DNA from: Streptomyces sp. NBC_01314
Lineage (GTDB): Bacteria > Actinomycetota > Actinomycetes > Streptomycetales > Streptomycetaceae
Assembly: GCF_041435215.1 (NCBI RefSeq)
Contig: NZ_CP108394.1
Location: 2,790,001 to 2,854,000 of the forward strand
Reading direction: 5' to 3'
Length of the DNA: 64,000 nucleotides
Part shown: piece by piece, positions 42,149-51,106 of the stretch
Layout: the number at the start of each line of letters is the position of its first letter
How positions within the stretch are numbered: the stretch's first letter is position 1
Notes under the pieces: model-generated
Databases searched by the model: none
What the model was told of the DNA's origin: nothing
What the model saw: only the letters and a program-made list of their open reading frames with translations
Position numbers and translations under genes: made by a program

Positions 42149-42555
42149 GCGTTGTACGCCACGACCGGGACGCCCGTCTTCCAGTAGGAGACGAGGACGT
42201 CGGCGATGGCGTCGGCGACCTGGTCGGCCGGGCTGCCCTCGGCCACCGCGCGGGCGTTGGTGATGCCGTGCACCGCCACCGCCTCCGCCGGGATCTCCAT
42301 GCCCGGGTCGGCCAGCCATTCCCGGTGTCCGACCGGTTCCCCGTCCTTGACCTCGATCACCGCGCCCGTGACGATACGCGCCTCGCGCGGGTCCGTCCCG
42401 GTGGTCTCCAGGTCGAAGCCGATCAGCAGCTGCCGGTGCCAACCCATGCTGGCCCCCCTTCTTGGTGGTGCTTTCCCCCAGTGACCACCACCATCGCATG
42501 GGCCACTGACAATCCGAGGACCGCGTTCCGCTCGGCGCCGGGCCACCCGCTCACG

Positions 42556-42645
42556 GCCCGGGTCCCGACCGGCTCTTCTGCCCGGGTCCCGACCGGCCCT
42601 TCTGCCCGGGTCCCGACCGATCCTCCGGCCCGGGTCACGGACGGC
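42556..42645. repeat. 24-bp tandem repeat
   Basis: Three units of 24 bases (42556-42579, 42580-42603, 42604-42627) beginning GCCCGGGTCCCGACCG, plus a partial, more diverged fourth. Lies in the gap (42448-42658) between the HEPN gene end and the exonuclease start; each unit contains the imperfect dyad GGTCCCGACC. No gene is seen in the gap. Confidence 0.75.
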
Positions 42646-42658
42646 GGCACGGCCCGGT

Positions 42659-43906
42659 TCACGACACCGGTCGTGAGTCCGCCCACGCCACTTCGAACTC
42701 CTCGCGGTAGGTGTCCAAAAGCCCGACTTCGCCGTTCTCGTCGGCCTTGAGGACCCGCTTTCCGCCGCGCAGGACGAGGACCGGCGCCTCCATGCCCCGG
42801 GTGCGGCGCAGATACGTCTGGACGACCGCGACGCCGTCGGAGCCGTCGCCGTCCACGAGGTAGGCGGTGAAGCGGGGCGTCTCGTCGAAGACCTGGATCT
42901 CGAAGGCGCCGGGGTCGCGCAGCCGGGAGCGGACCCGGCGCATATGGAGGATGTTCATCTCCACGGCGCGGCTCAACTCACCTCTCTTTATGCCCAGTTC
43001 GCGCTCACGCCGCTTCACCGCGCTGGACGCGGGGTTGAGGAAGAGCAGCCGCGCCCGGCAGCCCGACTCGGCGAGCCGCACCAGCCGTCGCCCGGAGAAG
43101 TTCTGCACGAGGAGGTTCAGGCCTATCCCGATGGCGTCGACGCGGCGGGCGCCGCCGAAGAGGTCCTCGGCGGGGAACTGCCGCAGCAGCCGCACCCGGT
43201 CGGGGTGGACGCCGACGACGTCCGCGTACCGGTCGCCGACGAGCTCCTCGACGGCGTCGACGCGCAGCCGGCGCGCGGAGGGCACGTCGCTGCCCGCGCC
43301 CAGGATCTCCAGCAGTTTCGCCGAGGCGCGCTCGGCCTGGGCGAGGACGGCCTCGGAGAGGGCCCGGTTGCGGGAGACGACGTTCCGGGTGACCTCCAGC
43401 TCGTCCAGGGCCAGTTCCACGTCGCGCCGCTCGTCGATGTACGGCTCGAAGCAGGGCCAGTGCTGCACCATCAGCTCGCGCAGCTGCGGCAGGGTGAGGA
43501 AGCTGAGCGTGTTGTCGTCGGCGGGGTCGAGCAGATAGCCCTTGCGGCGGCTGACCTCGCGCACCGCGACAGCCCGCTGCACCCACTCCTGTCCGGCGGG
43601 TCCGGCGGCGGCGACCACCCAGTCGTCGCCGTGGACGGGCTCGTAGATGGGCCGCAGCACGGCGGCCACCACGGCGCGCAGCCGCTGTTCGACGAGGTTC
43701 AGCCAGATGTAGGCACGGCCGGCCCGCTGGGCGCGCGTACGCACTTCGAGCCAGGCGTCGGCGTTCCAGTCCAGTTCCGGGCCGATGGATCCCCTCTCCA
43801 TCGGCCGTGCCAGGGACACCGCGCCGGGTGGGACATCTGTGGAGTTTCCCTCGTGACCCGTGTCGCCCGCGTCACCAGGAGGCAGCTCCAGCCCTCCCGA
43901 GCCCAC
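42659..43906 (-). CDS. SAV2148-type HEPN domain protein
   Basis: 415 residues from a GTG at 43906. Recognised from the long conserved run typical of the family (RAGRAYIWLNLVEQRLRAVV near 65-85, PIYEPVHGDDWV after it). The N-terminal half is the helical HEPN-like part, the C-terminal half (about 250-400) an alpha/beta part with FSGRRLVRLAESGCRARLLF. HEPN proteins are often ribonucleases or toxins, but the R-x4-6-H RNase motif is not evident to me. The gene is alone and conserved in Streptomyces, which argues for a housekeeping role. Its transcript would run towards the split exonuclease. Confidence 0.82.
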   Translation of the reverse strand: MGSGGLELPPGDAGDTGHEGNSTDVPPGAVSLARPMERGSIGPELDWNADAWLEVRTRAQRAGRAYIWLNLVEQRLRAVVAAVLRPIYEPVHGDDWVVAAAGPAGQEWVQRAVAVREVSRRKGYLLDPADDNTLSFLTLPQLRELMVQHWPCFEPYIDERRDVELALDELEVTRNVVSRNRALSEAVLAQAERASAKLLEILGAGSDVPSARRLRVDAVEELVGDRYADVVGVHPDRVRLLRQFPAEDLFGGARRVDAIGIGLNLLVQNFSGRRLVRLAESGCRARLLFLNPASSAVKRRERELGIKRGELSRAVEMNILHMRRVRSRLRDPGAFEIQVFDETPRFTAYLVDGDGSDGVAVVQTYLRRTRGMEAPVLVLRGGKRVLKADENGEVGLLDTYREEFEVAWADSRPVS

Positions 43907-44232
43907 CCGCGCACCGCCTTCCGCTCCCCCGAGCTCGCCCTACTCAACGATCAAGGAAGGGTACTCCGGTAGCGGGTGACGATACAGCCGGATGGACAGG
44001 TCGTTTCTCAACTACCGCACGTGACGCGCCCGTTGCGGCCCGCTACCGCGCCGGGAGTGAGCTGATTCATAGCGGCCGACGGCGCGGACCCGACACAGGA
44101 GGCCCTCGAAGCGTCACGATGTGTCCATCGCTGGGCAGGAGAGACGTATGTCCTAGGAGGTTCCATCAGTTTGGGGGAGACTCCCCACGGAGTCGCCCCC
44201 AGCGGCGCGCGACAACTGGAAGAGTCGTATCC
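43907..44232. promoter_or_regulatory. Divergent promoter region of HEPN gene and glgX
   Basis: 326 bases, no gene. Contains a palindrome GGGGAGACTCCCC at 44174-44186, an AGGAGG stretch at about 44156-44161 followed by no useful start, and the GAAG-type site before the glgX ATG at 44233. Confidence 0.4.
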
Positions 44233-46371
44233 ATGCAGGTCTGGCCTGGACAGGCGTATCCGCTCGGCGCCACGTACGACGGCGCCGGTACCAACTTCGC
44301 GGTCTTCTCGGAGGCCGCGCATCGAGTAGAGCTGTGTCTGCTGGACGACGACGGCTCCGAGACGGCGGTGGAACTGCGCGAGTCGGACGCGTTCGTGCGG
44401 CACGCGTACCTGCCCGGCGTGATGCCGGGCCAGCGGTACGGCTTCCGTGTGCACGGCCCGTACGCGCCGGAGCGTGGGCTGCGCTGCAACTCCGCGAAGC
44501 TGCTCCTCGACCCGTACGCGCGTGCCATCAGCGGCTCGGTCAAGTGGGGCGAGGAGGTGTACGGCTACCACTTCGGGGCGCCCGACAAGCGCAACGACCT
44601 CGACTCGGCGCCCCACATGATGACGTCGGTCGTGGTGAACCCGTACTTCGACTGGGGTGACGACCGGCGGCCCCGCACCGAGTACCACCACACGGTGATC
44701 TACGAGGCCCACGTCAAGGGCCTCACGATGCGGCACCCGGGGCTGCCCGAGGAGCTGCGCGGCACGTACGCGGCGCTCGCCCACCCGGCGATCATCGACC
44801 ATCTGACCGCACTGGGCGTCACGGCGCTGGAGCTGATGCCCGTACACCAGTTCGTGAACGACCACCGTCTGGCCGACCTCGGCCTCAGCAACTACTGGGG
44901 CTACAACACGATCGGCTTCTTCGCCCCGCACAACGCGTACGCCTCCTGGGGCGACCGTGGGCAGCAGGTGCTGGAGTTCAAGTCGGCGGTGCGGGCCCTG
45001 CACGAGGCGGGGATCGAGGTCATCCTCGACGTGGTCTACAACCACACGGCCGAGGGCAACCACCTGGGGCCGACCCTGTCCTTCAAGGGCCTCGACAACC
45101 CGTCGTACTACCGGCTCACGGACGACCCCCGCTATTACATGGACACGACGGGCACGGGCAACTCCCTGCTCATGCGGTCGCCGCACGTCCTGCAACTGAT
45201 CATGGACTCGCTGCGGTACTGGGTCACCGAGATGCATGTCGACGGCTTCCGCTTCGACCTCGCGGCGACACTCGCCCGCCAGTTCCACGAGGTGGACCGG
45301 CTGTCGTCGTTCTTCGACCTCGTCCAGCAGGACCCCGTCGTCTCCCAGGTGAAGCTGATCGCCGAGCCCTGGGACGTCGGCGAGGGCGGCTACCAGGTGG
45401 GGAACTTCCCGCCGCTGTGGACCGAGTGGAACGGCAAGTACCGCGACACCGTGCGGGACCTGTGGCGGGGCGAGCCCCGTACGCTCGCGGAGTTCGCGTC
45501 ACGGCTGACCGGTTCGTCCGACCTGTACCAGGACGACGGGCGACGCCCGCTGGCCTCCATCAACTTCGTGACCTGCCACGACGGCTTCACGTTGCGGGAT
45601 CTGGTCTCCTACAACGACAAGCGCAACGAAGCGAACGGCGAGGACAACCGGGACGGGGAGAGCCACAACCGGTCCTGGAACTGCGGGGCCGAGGGCGAGA
45701 GCGACGATCCCGGGGTGACCGGGCTGAGGGTCCGGCAGATGCGGAACTTCATCGCCACGCTGATGCTGTCGCAGGGCGTGCCGATGCTCAGCCACGGGGA
45801 CGAGTTCGCGCGGTCGCAGGACGGCAACAACAACGCGTACTGCCAGGACAACGAGCTGTCCTGGGTGCCGTGGCCCGCCGGCGAGGACGGGGACGGCGAC
45901 GACGGCAGCGAGGTCTTCGGGGATCTTCTGGAGTTCACGCGCGCGATGGTGTGGCTGCGCAAGGACCACCCCGTGTTTCGGCGGCGGCGGTTCTTCCACG
46001 GGCGGCCGGTGGAGGGGACGCACGACGAGCTGTCGGACATCGCCTGGTTCACGCCGGAGGGGGAGGAGATGGTGCAGCGGGACTGGGATTCCGCGCAGGC
46101 CGGGGCACTGACAGCGTTCCTGAACGGGAACGCGATCTCCGAGCCGGGATCGCGCGGCGAGCGGATCTCCGACGACTCGTTCCTGTTGATGGTCAACGCG
46201 TCGACGGAGCCGCTGGAGTTCGTGGTGCCGGTCAATCATGGGCCGCAGTGGCAGATGGTCGTGGACACGGGGCGGGAGGACGCGGTTCCTGTGGACGGTC
46301 CGAAGGTGGCGGCCGGGGACCGGGTGACCCTGGTGGATCGGAGCTTGGCCGTTTACAGGCGGCCGACCTAG
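44233..46371 (+). CDS. glgX: Glycogen debranching enzyme
   Basis: 712 residues, usual for GlgX. Hydrolyses alpha-1,6 branches of phosphorylase-limited glycogen. N-terminal carbohydrate-binding domain (PLGATYDGAGTNFAVFSEAA), then the GH13 barrel with its four conserved regions: DVVYNHTAEGN, DGFRFDLAA (nucleophile Asp), KLIAEPWD (acid/base Glu) and NFVTCHDG (third Asp). ATG 44233 is the family start; the open frame extends upstream without support. Released maltodextrins are substrates of TreY encoded downstream. Confidence 0.95.
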   Translation: MQVWPGQAYPLGATYDGAGTNFAVFSEAAHRVELCLLDDDGSETAVELRESDAFVRHAYLPGVMPGQRYGFRVHGPYAPERGLRCNSAKLLLDPYARAISGSVKWGEEVYGYHFGAPDKRNDLDSAPHMMTSVVVNPYFDWGDDRRPRTEYHHTVIYEAHVKGLTMRHPGLPEELRGTYAALAHPAIIDHLTALGVTALELMPVHQFVNDHRLADLGLSNYWGYNTIGFFAPHNAYASWGDRGQQVLEFKSAVRALHEAGIEVILDVVYNHTAEGNHLGPTLSFKGLDNPSYYRLTDDPRYYMDTTGTGNSLLMRSPHVLQLIMDSLRYWVTEMHVDGFRFDLAATLARQFHEVDRLSSFFDLVQQDPVVSQVKLIAEPWDVGEGGYQVGNFPPLWTEWNGKYRDTVRDLWRGEPRTLAEFASRLTGSSDLYQDDGRRPLASINFVTCHDGFTLRDLVSYNDKRNEANGEDNRDGESHNRSWNCGAEGESDDPGVTGLRVRQMRNFIATLMLSQGVPMLSHGDEFARSQDGNNNAYCQDNELSWVPWPAGEDGDGDDGSEVFGDLLEFTRAMVWLRKDHPVFRRRRFFHGRPVEGTHDELSDIAWFTPEGEEMVQRDWDSAQAGALTAFLNGNAISEPGSRGERISDDSFLLMVNASTEPLEFVVPVNHGPQWQMVVDTGREDAVPVDGPKVAAGDRVTLVDRSLAVYRRPT

Positions 46372-46392
46372 GGCGCGAACAGCCCCGCGCCC
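46371..46392 (+). terminator. Short hairpin after glgX
   Basis: 7-bp GC stem (46371-46377 with 46386-46392) and an 8-base loop, beginning at the glgX stop codon. Weak candidate; it may only attenuate transcription into treY. Confidence 0.45.
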
Positions 46393-46459
46393 CTCGATAC
46401 CCACGCGTCCTCGCGTGTCAGGGTGCTCCAAATGTCCTGGGGCGGGTACGTAGGACTGC

Positions 46460-48787
46460 ATGACCTCTGTCGTGCCTGCCGCCACCTATCGGGTTCAGCT
46501 TCAGCCCGACTTCCCCTTCTCCGCCGCCTCGGCCGCCGTGCCGTACATCGCCTCCCTCGGTGTCTCGCATCTCCACCTCTCCCCCGTGCTGGAGGCCGTG
46601 CCGGGGTCCGCGCACGGCTACGACGTGGTCGACCACGGGCGGGTGCGGGGGGAACTCGGGGGTGAGGAGGGGCTGCGGGCGCTGGCCCGTACCGCGCGGG
46701 CCCACGGCCTTGGTCTCGTCGTGGACATCGTGCCCAACCACATGGCCATGGCGCCCCGGCACAACCGGGCACTGTGGGAGGTGTTGCGGGAGGGCCCGGA
46801 GTCGGCGTACGCGCGGTGGTTCGACATCGACTGGGAGGCGCAGGGCGGGCGGGTGCTGCTGCCGGTGCTCGGGGGGCCGCTGGGGGAGGAGATCGAGCAG
46901 TTCGTGGTGGACGGGCGGGAGCTGCGCTACTACGACCACGCCTTCCCACTGCGGGAAGGCACCGAGAAGCTGCCGTTGCCGCAGCTGCTGGACGCGCAGT
47001 GGTATCGGCCGGTGTGGTGGCGGCTGGCCCGGACGGAGCTGAACTACCGCCGGTTCTTCAGTATTTCGGAGCTGATCGGGGTGCGGGTCGAGGAACCGGA
47101 GGTCTTCGACGCGACCCACGCGAAGATCCTTCAGCTGCTGGAGGAGGGTGTCGTCGACGGGCTGCGCGTCGACCATCCCGACGGGCTCGCCGATCCCGAC
47201 GCCTATCTGCGACGGCTGCACGGGGCGACCGGTGGGCGGTGGACCGTCGTCGAGAAGATCCTGGCCGACGGGGAGGCGCTGCCGGCGGCCTGGCCGGTGG
47301 CGGGGACCACCGGCTACGACGCGCTGCGCCACATCGACGGGCTCTTCACGGATCCGGCGGGGGCGGGCGAGCTGCTGGGGCAGTACCGGCGGTTCACGGC
47401 CGCGCAGACCGACCGGGGCGGCGACTGGGAGTCCACCGTGCGGCGGGCCGCGTACCGGGTGCTCACGCACGAGCTGGTCGCCGAGGTGGAACGGCTCACC
47501 CGGGTGGCGCACCGGTTGTGCGAGCGCTCCCCCGACCTGGCCCTGCGCGACCAGGCGCCGTGGGCGCTGCGCACCGCGCTGTGCGAGCTGCTCGCGCGCA
47601 TGGAGGTGTACCGGCCGTACCCCTCCCAGGACGCCTCCCTCGTCGTCACCGAGGAGGCCGCGGCCGAGGCGCGCGCGATGTTCGTGGTGCCCGAGGAGGC
47701 CCGGTCGGTGGATGCCGTACGGGATCTGGTGCTGGGCCGGGTGGGCGAGGGGGCGGAGCACGCGGAGTTCCGGGCGCGGTTCGCGCAGACCTCGTCGGCG
47801 CTGCGGGCGAAGTCGGTGGAGGACACGGCGTTCTACCGCTATGTGCCGTTGCTGTCGGCGAACGAGGTGGGGGGCGACCCGGGAAGCCCGGCCGTGTCGG
47901 CGGAGGACTTCCACGCCTACTGCGCCCGGGTGCAGCGCGACTGGCCGACCACGGGGACCGTGCTGTCGACGCACGACACCAAGCGCAGCGCGGATGTGCG
48001 GGCGGCGATCGCGGTGCTCGGGGAGTGCCCTCAGCGGTGGGCCGATGTGCTGGCGGAGGTGACGCGGGACGGCGCCGGTGCACCGGATCCGCAGCTGGCG
48101 TGGGCGGCCTGGCAGACGGCGTTCGGGCTCGGCCCCGCGGACGGGGAGCGGCTGCGGGGTGCCCTGCTGAAGCATGTGCGGGAGGCGGGGCTGCACACCT
48201 CCTGGACCGAACAGAACCCGGCGTACGAGCGGGCGGTGGCGGACTTCGTCGCGCGGGGACCCGCCGTGGACACCCGGGTCGCGGCGCTGCGGGAGGCCCT
48301 GGAGCCCCATGTGCGGGCGAACGGGCTCGGTGCTGCGCTGGTGCAGCTGACCATGCCGGGGGTGCCGGACGTCTACCAGGGGACGGAGGGCGAGTACCGG
48401 GCGCTGGTGGACCCGGACAACCGGCGGCCGTTCGCGCCGCGGGAGGGGGATTCCGACAAGTTCCGGCTCACCGCGGCCGCGCTGCGGTTGCGCGGGCGGC
48501 GGCCCGAGGTGTTCGGGGACGCGGCGACGTACGCGCCGCTGTCGGCGGACGGGCCCGGGGCCGGGCACTGTGTGGCCTTCGCACGGTCCGGGGAGGTGGT
48601 CACGGCGGTGACGCGGTTGTCGCTGCGGCTGGCGGAGGCCGGGGGCTGGGGGGACACACGGCTGACGCTGCCGAAGGGCCGGTGGGCCGATGTGGTCGGC
48701 GGGGGGCGTGAGTTCACGGGCGGCGTGCGGGTGGCGGAGCTCTTCGAGACGCTGCCGGTCGCGCTGCTGGAGCGGGTCGGCGCGTGA
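46460..48787 (+). CDS. treY: Maltooligosyltrehalose synthase
   Basis: 775 residues. Converts the reducing-end glucose of maltodextrins into a trehalose unit by intramolecular transglycosylation. GH13 signatures: opening TYRVQLQPDFPF, VDIVPNHMA, DGLRVDHPDGLADP (nucleophile) and GTVLSTHDTKRSADVRAAI, a TreY-specific block. The C-terminal PDVYQGTE is also typical. Works with TreZ at 51901; the two are separated by unrelated genes. Start ATG 46460 with a TAGGA site. Confidence 0.95.
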   Translation: MTSVVPAATYRVQLQPDFPFSAASAAVPYIASLGVSHLHLSPVLEAVPGSAHGYDVVDHGRVRGELGGEEGLRALARTARAHGLGLVVDIVPNHMAMAPRHNRALWEVLREGPESAYARWFDIDWEAQGGRVLLPVLGGPLGEEIEQFVVDGRELRYYDHAFPLREGTEKLPLPQLLDAQWYRPVWWRLARTELNYRRFFSISELIGVRVEEPEVFDATHAKILQLLEEGVVDGLRVDHPDGLADPDAYLRRLHGATGGRWTVVEKILADGEALPAAWPVAGTTGYDALRHIDGLFTDPAGAGELLGQYRRFTAAQTDRGGDWESTVRRAAYRVLTHELVAEVERLTRVAHRLCERSPDLALRDQAPWALRTALCELLARMEVYRPYPSQDASLVVTEEAAAEARAMFVVPEEARSVDAVRDLVLGRVGEGAEHAEFRARFAQTSSALRAKSVEDTAFYRYVPLLSANEVGGDPGSPAVSAEDFHAYCARVQRDWPTTGTVLSTHDTKRSADVRAAIAVLGECPQRWADVLAEVTRDGAGAPDPQLAWAAWQTAFGLGPADGERLRGALLKHVREAGLHTSWTEQNPAYERAVADFVARGPAVDTRVAALREALEPHVRANGLGAALVQLTMPGVPDVYQGTEGEYRALVDPDNRRPFAPREGDSDKFRLTAAALRLRGRRPEVFGDAATYAPLSADGPGAGHCVAFARSGEVVTAVTRLSLRLAEAGGWGDTRLTLPKGRWADVVGGGREFTGGVRVAELFETLPVALLERVGA

Positions 48788-48928
48788 CGGAGACTCCCCT
48801 GCCGGGTGGCGGAAGACGCGCCACCGGTGGCCCGGTCAGCGGTAGCTCCCGTGCTGGGTGACGGTCGATGCGACCGGGCGCCCCGGTATTGGCTGCTTGC
48901 CAAGAAGTGCGCACAAGGTCGAATTGGT

Positions 48929-49150
48929 GTGGACGCGTTCGGGCGTCGGCTTCCTCTGCGGGCCGCGGCGATGCTGTCGCGGGTGCTGAAGGAGGCCGAC
49001 GACCCGGCGGCGCCGCATCTCGAAGGGGTGGTCTCCGACTGGTGCGAGTCCTTTGGTGAGCGGTTTCGTGCGCGATGGGTGCCGGTCGGTGATCAGGTGG
49101 AGCACCAGGTGCGTACGGTGCTGGCGGCCGCGTCGTGTGCGGGGGGGCGG
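48929..49150 (+). pseudogene. Remnant of an M14 carboxypeptidase C-terminus
   Basis: In the 397-base gap after treY a + strand frame encodes about 70 residues similar to the C-terminal end of the M14 enzyme at 49589-50953: RARWVPVGDQVEHQVRTVLA here against GARWIPVARQVEYQARVVLA there, with the same spacing to a Leu-rich helix before it. There is no zinc-binding part and no clear start, so I read it as what is left of a duplicated, inverted copy. The frame runs on into unrelated sequence. Confidence 0.55.
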
Positions 49151-49184
49151 TGTGGGGTCCTGAGCGCCTACCGGGGCGCCGCGG

Positions 49185-49592
49185 TCAGCTCGACAGGGCG
49201 AAGACCGAACCCGTTCTGGCCGTCATCACGCAAGGGTTCGCGAAGGTCTGTTCGTAGGCGACCTGATGGCCGTTCCACTGGCCTTCCGCGGTGGCTCGGA
49301 CCGGGGCGTAGATCTCGGTGCAGATGGCGTTCCGGTGGGGGATGCGGGTGATGTCGCCGTCGGTCCGGCGGAGTTCCGCGCAGGCCTGGGTGGCTCGGCC
49401 GTGGCCCTGCGGCGGGTCGCAGAGGAGCAGGGTGCCGCGGGTGTCGGAGGAGCGGGCGTCGCCGCGGGTGAGGGAGACGTAGAGCCAGTCGCCCTGGACG
49501 GCGGTCGCCCGGACGGGGGCCGAGGCGCCGATGGTGAGGAGGGCGAGTGCGGCGAGCAGGCCGGCGCGGACCGCGCGGGTGGGGTTCGTCAT
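49185..49592 (-). CDS. Subtilisin inhibitor-like (SSI family) secreted protein
   Basis: 135 residues. Signal peptide about 1-30 (hydrophobic AGLLAALALLTIGA, cleavage after VRA). The mature part matches Streptomyces subtilisin inhibitor: four Cys (58, 71, 91, 121) for two disulfides and the C-terminal WNGHQVAYEQTFANPC block. At the reactive loop SSI has Cys-Pro-Met/Val-Tyr; here it is Cys-Thr-Glu/Ile-Tyr, placing Glu93 at P1, where Met, Lys or Arg is usual. That predicts action on a Glu-specific protease or loss of inhibition. The ATG overlaps the stop of the carboxypeptidase gene (ATGA), so they are co-translated. Confidence 0.85.
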   Translation of the reverse strand: MTNPTRAVRAGLLAALALLTIGASAPVRATAVQGDWLYVSLTRGDARSSDTRGTLLLCDPPQGHGRATQACAELRRTDGDITRIPHRNAICTEIYAPVRATAEGQWNGHQVAYEQTFANPCVMTARTGSVFALSS

Positions 49593-50953
49593 TCCCGGTG
49601 CATCGGCACGGCGGGCTCGGAACTCCATTCCGGCTCACCCGAATGGGAGGGGCGCGGGCGCCCGGCCGCCAGTTCGAACGCGGCGAGGACCACGCGGGCC
49701 TGGTACTCCACCTGGCGGGCGACGGGGATCCAGCGCGCCCCGTAGCCGTCACGGTAGTCGGCGCACCCCTCGTCGATGAGCCGGTCCAGCTCGGGCAGCG
49801 CGCCGGCCGGGTCGCGTCCGGCGCGGGTCACCAGCTGGTGCAGCAGCCCGGCGGTGCGCAGGGCGACCCGGCGGCCGGAGATGGCGAGGGTGGTGAGCCG
49901 GGCGGTGTCGAGCGGGGGCAGCGGCCGGGCGGCGCCGTCGTGGACGTCGGGGTCCCAGGAGTCGGCGAGGCCCGGCCCGACCAGTAGATAGTCGTCGACC
50001 GGGGCGAGGAACCGGGCGGCGTCGGGTCCGCCGCTCACCGAGGGGCGGACGCGGGCGAGGATGCCCTCCAGGAGCCGGGTGTCGCGGCGCAGGGCGCGGC
50101 TGACGGTGCGCAGCACCGCGTCGGCGTCGGGCGACGGGGAGGCGTCCTCGACGGCGGTCACCCCCCACATGGGTGCCTCGACGACGGCGGTGACCGTGCC
50201 ATGGCGGTGCGGGTGGTACCAGGTGGACTCGACGGCGGCCTCGGTGATGGCGGCGGCCAGGTCGCCCCGGCGCGGGGGCGGGATGCGGTAGACGGCGGGG
50301 CCGAGGCGGGGCCAGTACAGGGTGTCGTAGGGGCTCAGCTCGCGCGGGATGCCGAGGCGGGCGGCGGCGCACGCGACGCGCCGGTCGAGGCCGGGCAGTT
50401 CGCGGGTCAGCTCGACGAAGCCGCCGCCGACGTCGACGCCGTGCAGCGAGCACTGGAGGAAGGGCCGCAGTTCGTCCTGGAGGTCGAGCAGGGCGCGCGT
50501 CTCCGGCAGGACGGCGCCGGCGGCGCCGTCGGGCAGCCACTCGGGCTGCTCCAGGAAGCCGGGGCGGAAGAAGTGCCGGAAGTGGTGGCCGAGGGTGTAG
50601 GGGCCGGACAGCCAGCCCTCGTTGCGGCGGGAGCCGTCGGGGTCGAGGCTCAGCAGCAGGTTCCAGGTGATGTCGGCGGCGTCGCTCAACCGGGGGTCGG
50701 CCAGGGCCCGTTCGGCGAGCCGGAGGGCGGTGGCTCCGCCCACGGGCTCATTGGCGTGCGGGCCGGCGACGATCAGGGTGTGGCGGCTGCCCCGTCCGAC
50801 GGACAGCAGCCACATCGGTGTGCCCGCCCGTGAGGTGCCCACGCGGCGCAGCCGGGCGCGGTGCGGATGTCGGTCGACGAGCGTCACGGCGCGGGCGGAC
50901 AACTCGTCCACGGTCGGATAGCGGAGGAGTGGCGGCAGGGCACACACCTCCAC
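49589..50953 (-). CDS. M14 family zinc carboxypeptidase
   Basis: 454 residues from a GTG at 50953. Zinc ligands His66 and Glu69 (GPHANEP), third ligand His in CSLHGVDVGGG (about 168) and catalytic Glu in VVEAPMWG (about 258). No signal peptide or membrane segment is seen, so it appears cytoplasmic, unlike digestive carboxypeptidases; it may act on peptides or cell-wall fragments taken up. The C-terminal 150 residues are an extra helical part, of which a copy remains at 48929-49150. Coupled to the inhibitor gene downstream. Confidence 0.85.
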   Translation of the reverse strand: MEVCALPPLLRYPTVDELSARAVTLVDRHPHRARLRRVGTSRAGTPMWLLSVGRGSRHTLIVAGPHANEPVGGATALRLAERALADPRLSDAADITWNLLLSLDPDGSRRNEGWLSGPYTLGHHFRHFFRPGFLEQPEWLPDGAAGAVLPETRALLDLQDELRPFLQCSLHGVDVGGGFVELTRELPGLDRRVACAAARLGIPRELSPYDTLYWPRLGPAVYRIPPPRRGDLAAAITEAAVESTWYHPHRHGTVTAVVEAPMWGVTAVEDASPSPDADAVLRTVSRALRRDTRLLEGILARVRPSVSGGPDAARFLAPVDDYLLVGPGLADSWDPDVHDGAARPLPPLDTARLTTLAISGRRVALRTAGLLHQLVTRAGRDPAGALPELDRLIDEGCADYRDGYGARWIPVARQVEYQARVVLAAFELAAGRPRPSHSGEPEWSSEPAVPMHRE

Positions 50954-51106
50954 GGATGCGGCGTCGTCGGGTCACCTGGTGTGCATGGTGTAAGCACAGT
51001 CAGTCATGGCCGAGAACGCACGTCAACACCCTGGATCGGAAGGGAAGTTGACAAACTCGCTGCGTAAATCCCAGGCCAGAGCTTCGTCAGGGGATCGGTC
51101 GGAAGG
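50954..51106. other. Gap upstream of the carboxypeptidase gene
   Basis: 153 bases without a gene, more AT-rich than the flanks. It should hold the promoter of the carboxypeptidase-inhibitor pair and the end of the FHA gene transcript. Confidence 0.35.

Larger units (their letters stand above)
42055..42447 (-). pseudogene. N-terminal fragment of host 3'-5' exonuclease
   Basis: Start at the ATG 42447 with an AAGGGGG site. Residues 1-102 are the host part (ExoI Asp12/Glu14 in FDLETTG, up to VPVVAYNAAF of ExoII); the frame then enters the element, adds 28 unrelated residues and stops in the TGATG at 42055. Without ExoII and ExoIII aspartates it cannot be an active nuclease. The fragment retains the host gene's translation start and probably its promoter, and leads translation into the element's complete exonuclease. 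Confidence 0.9.

Noticed and set aside
42556..42645. CRISPR array
   Set aside because: Units are directly adjacent with no unique spacers and no cas genes are nearby; it is a plain tandem repeat.
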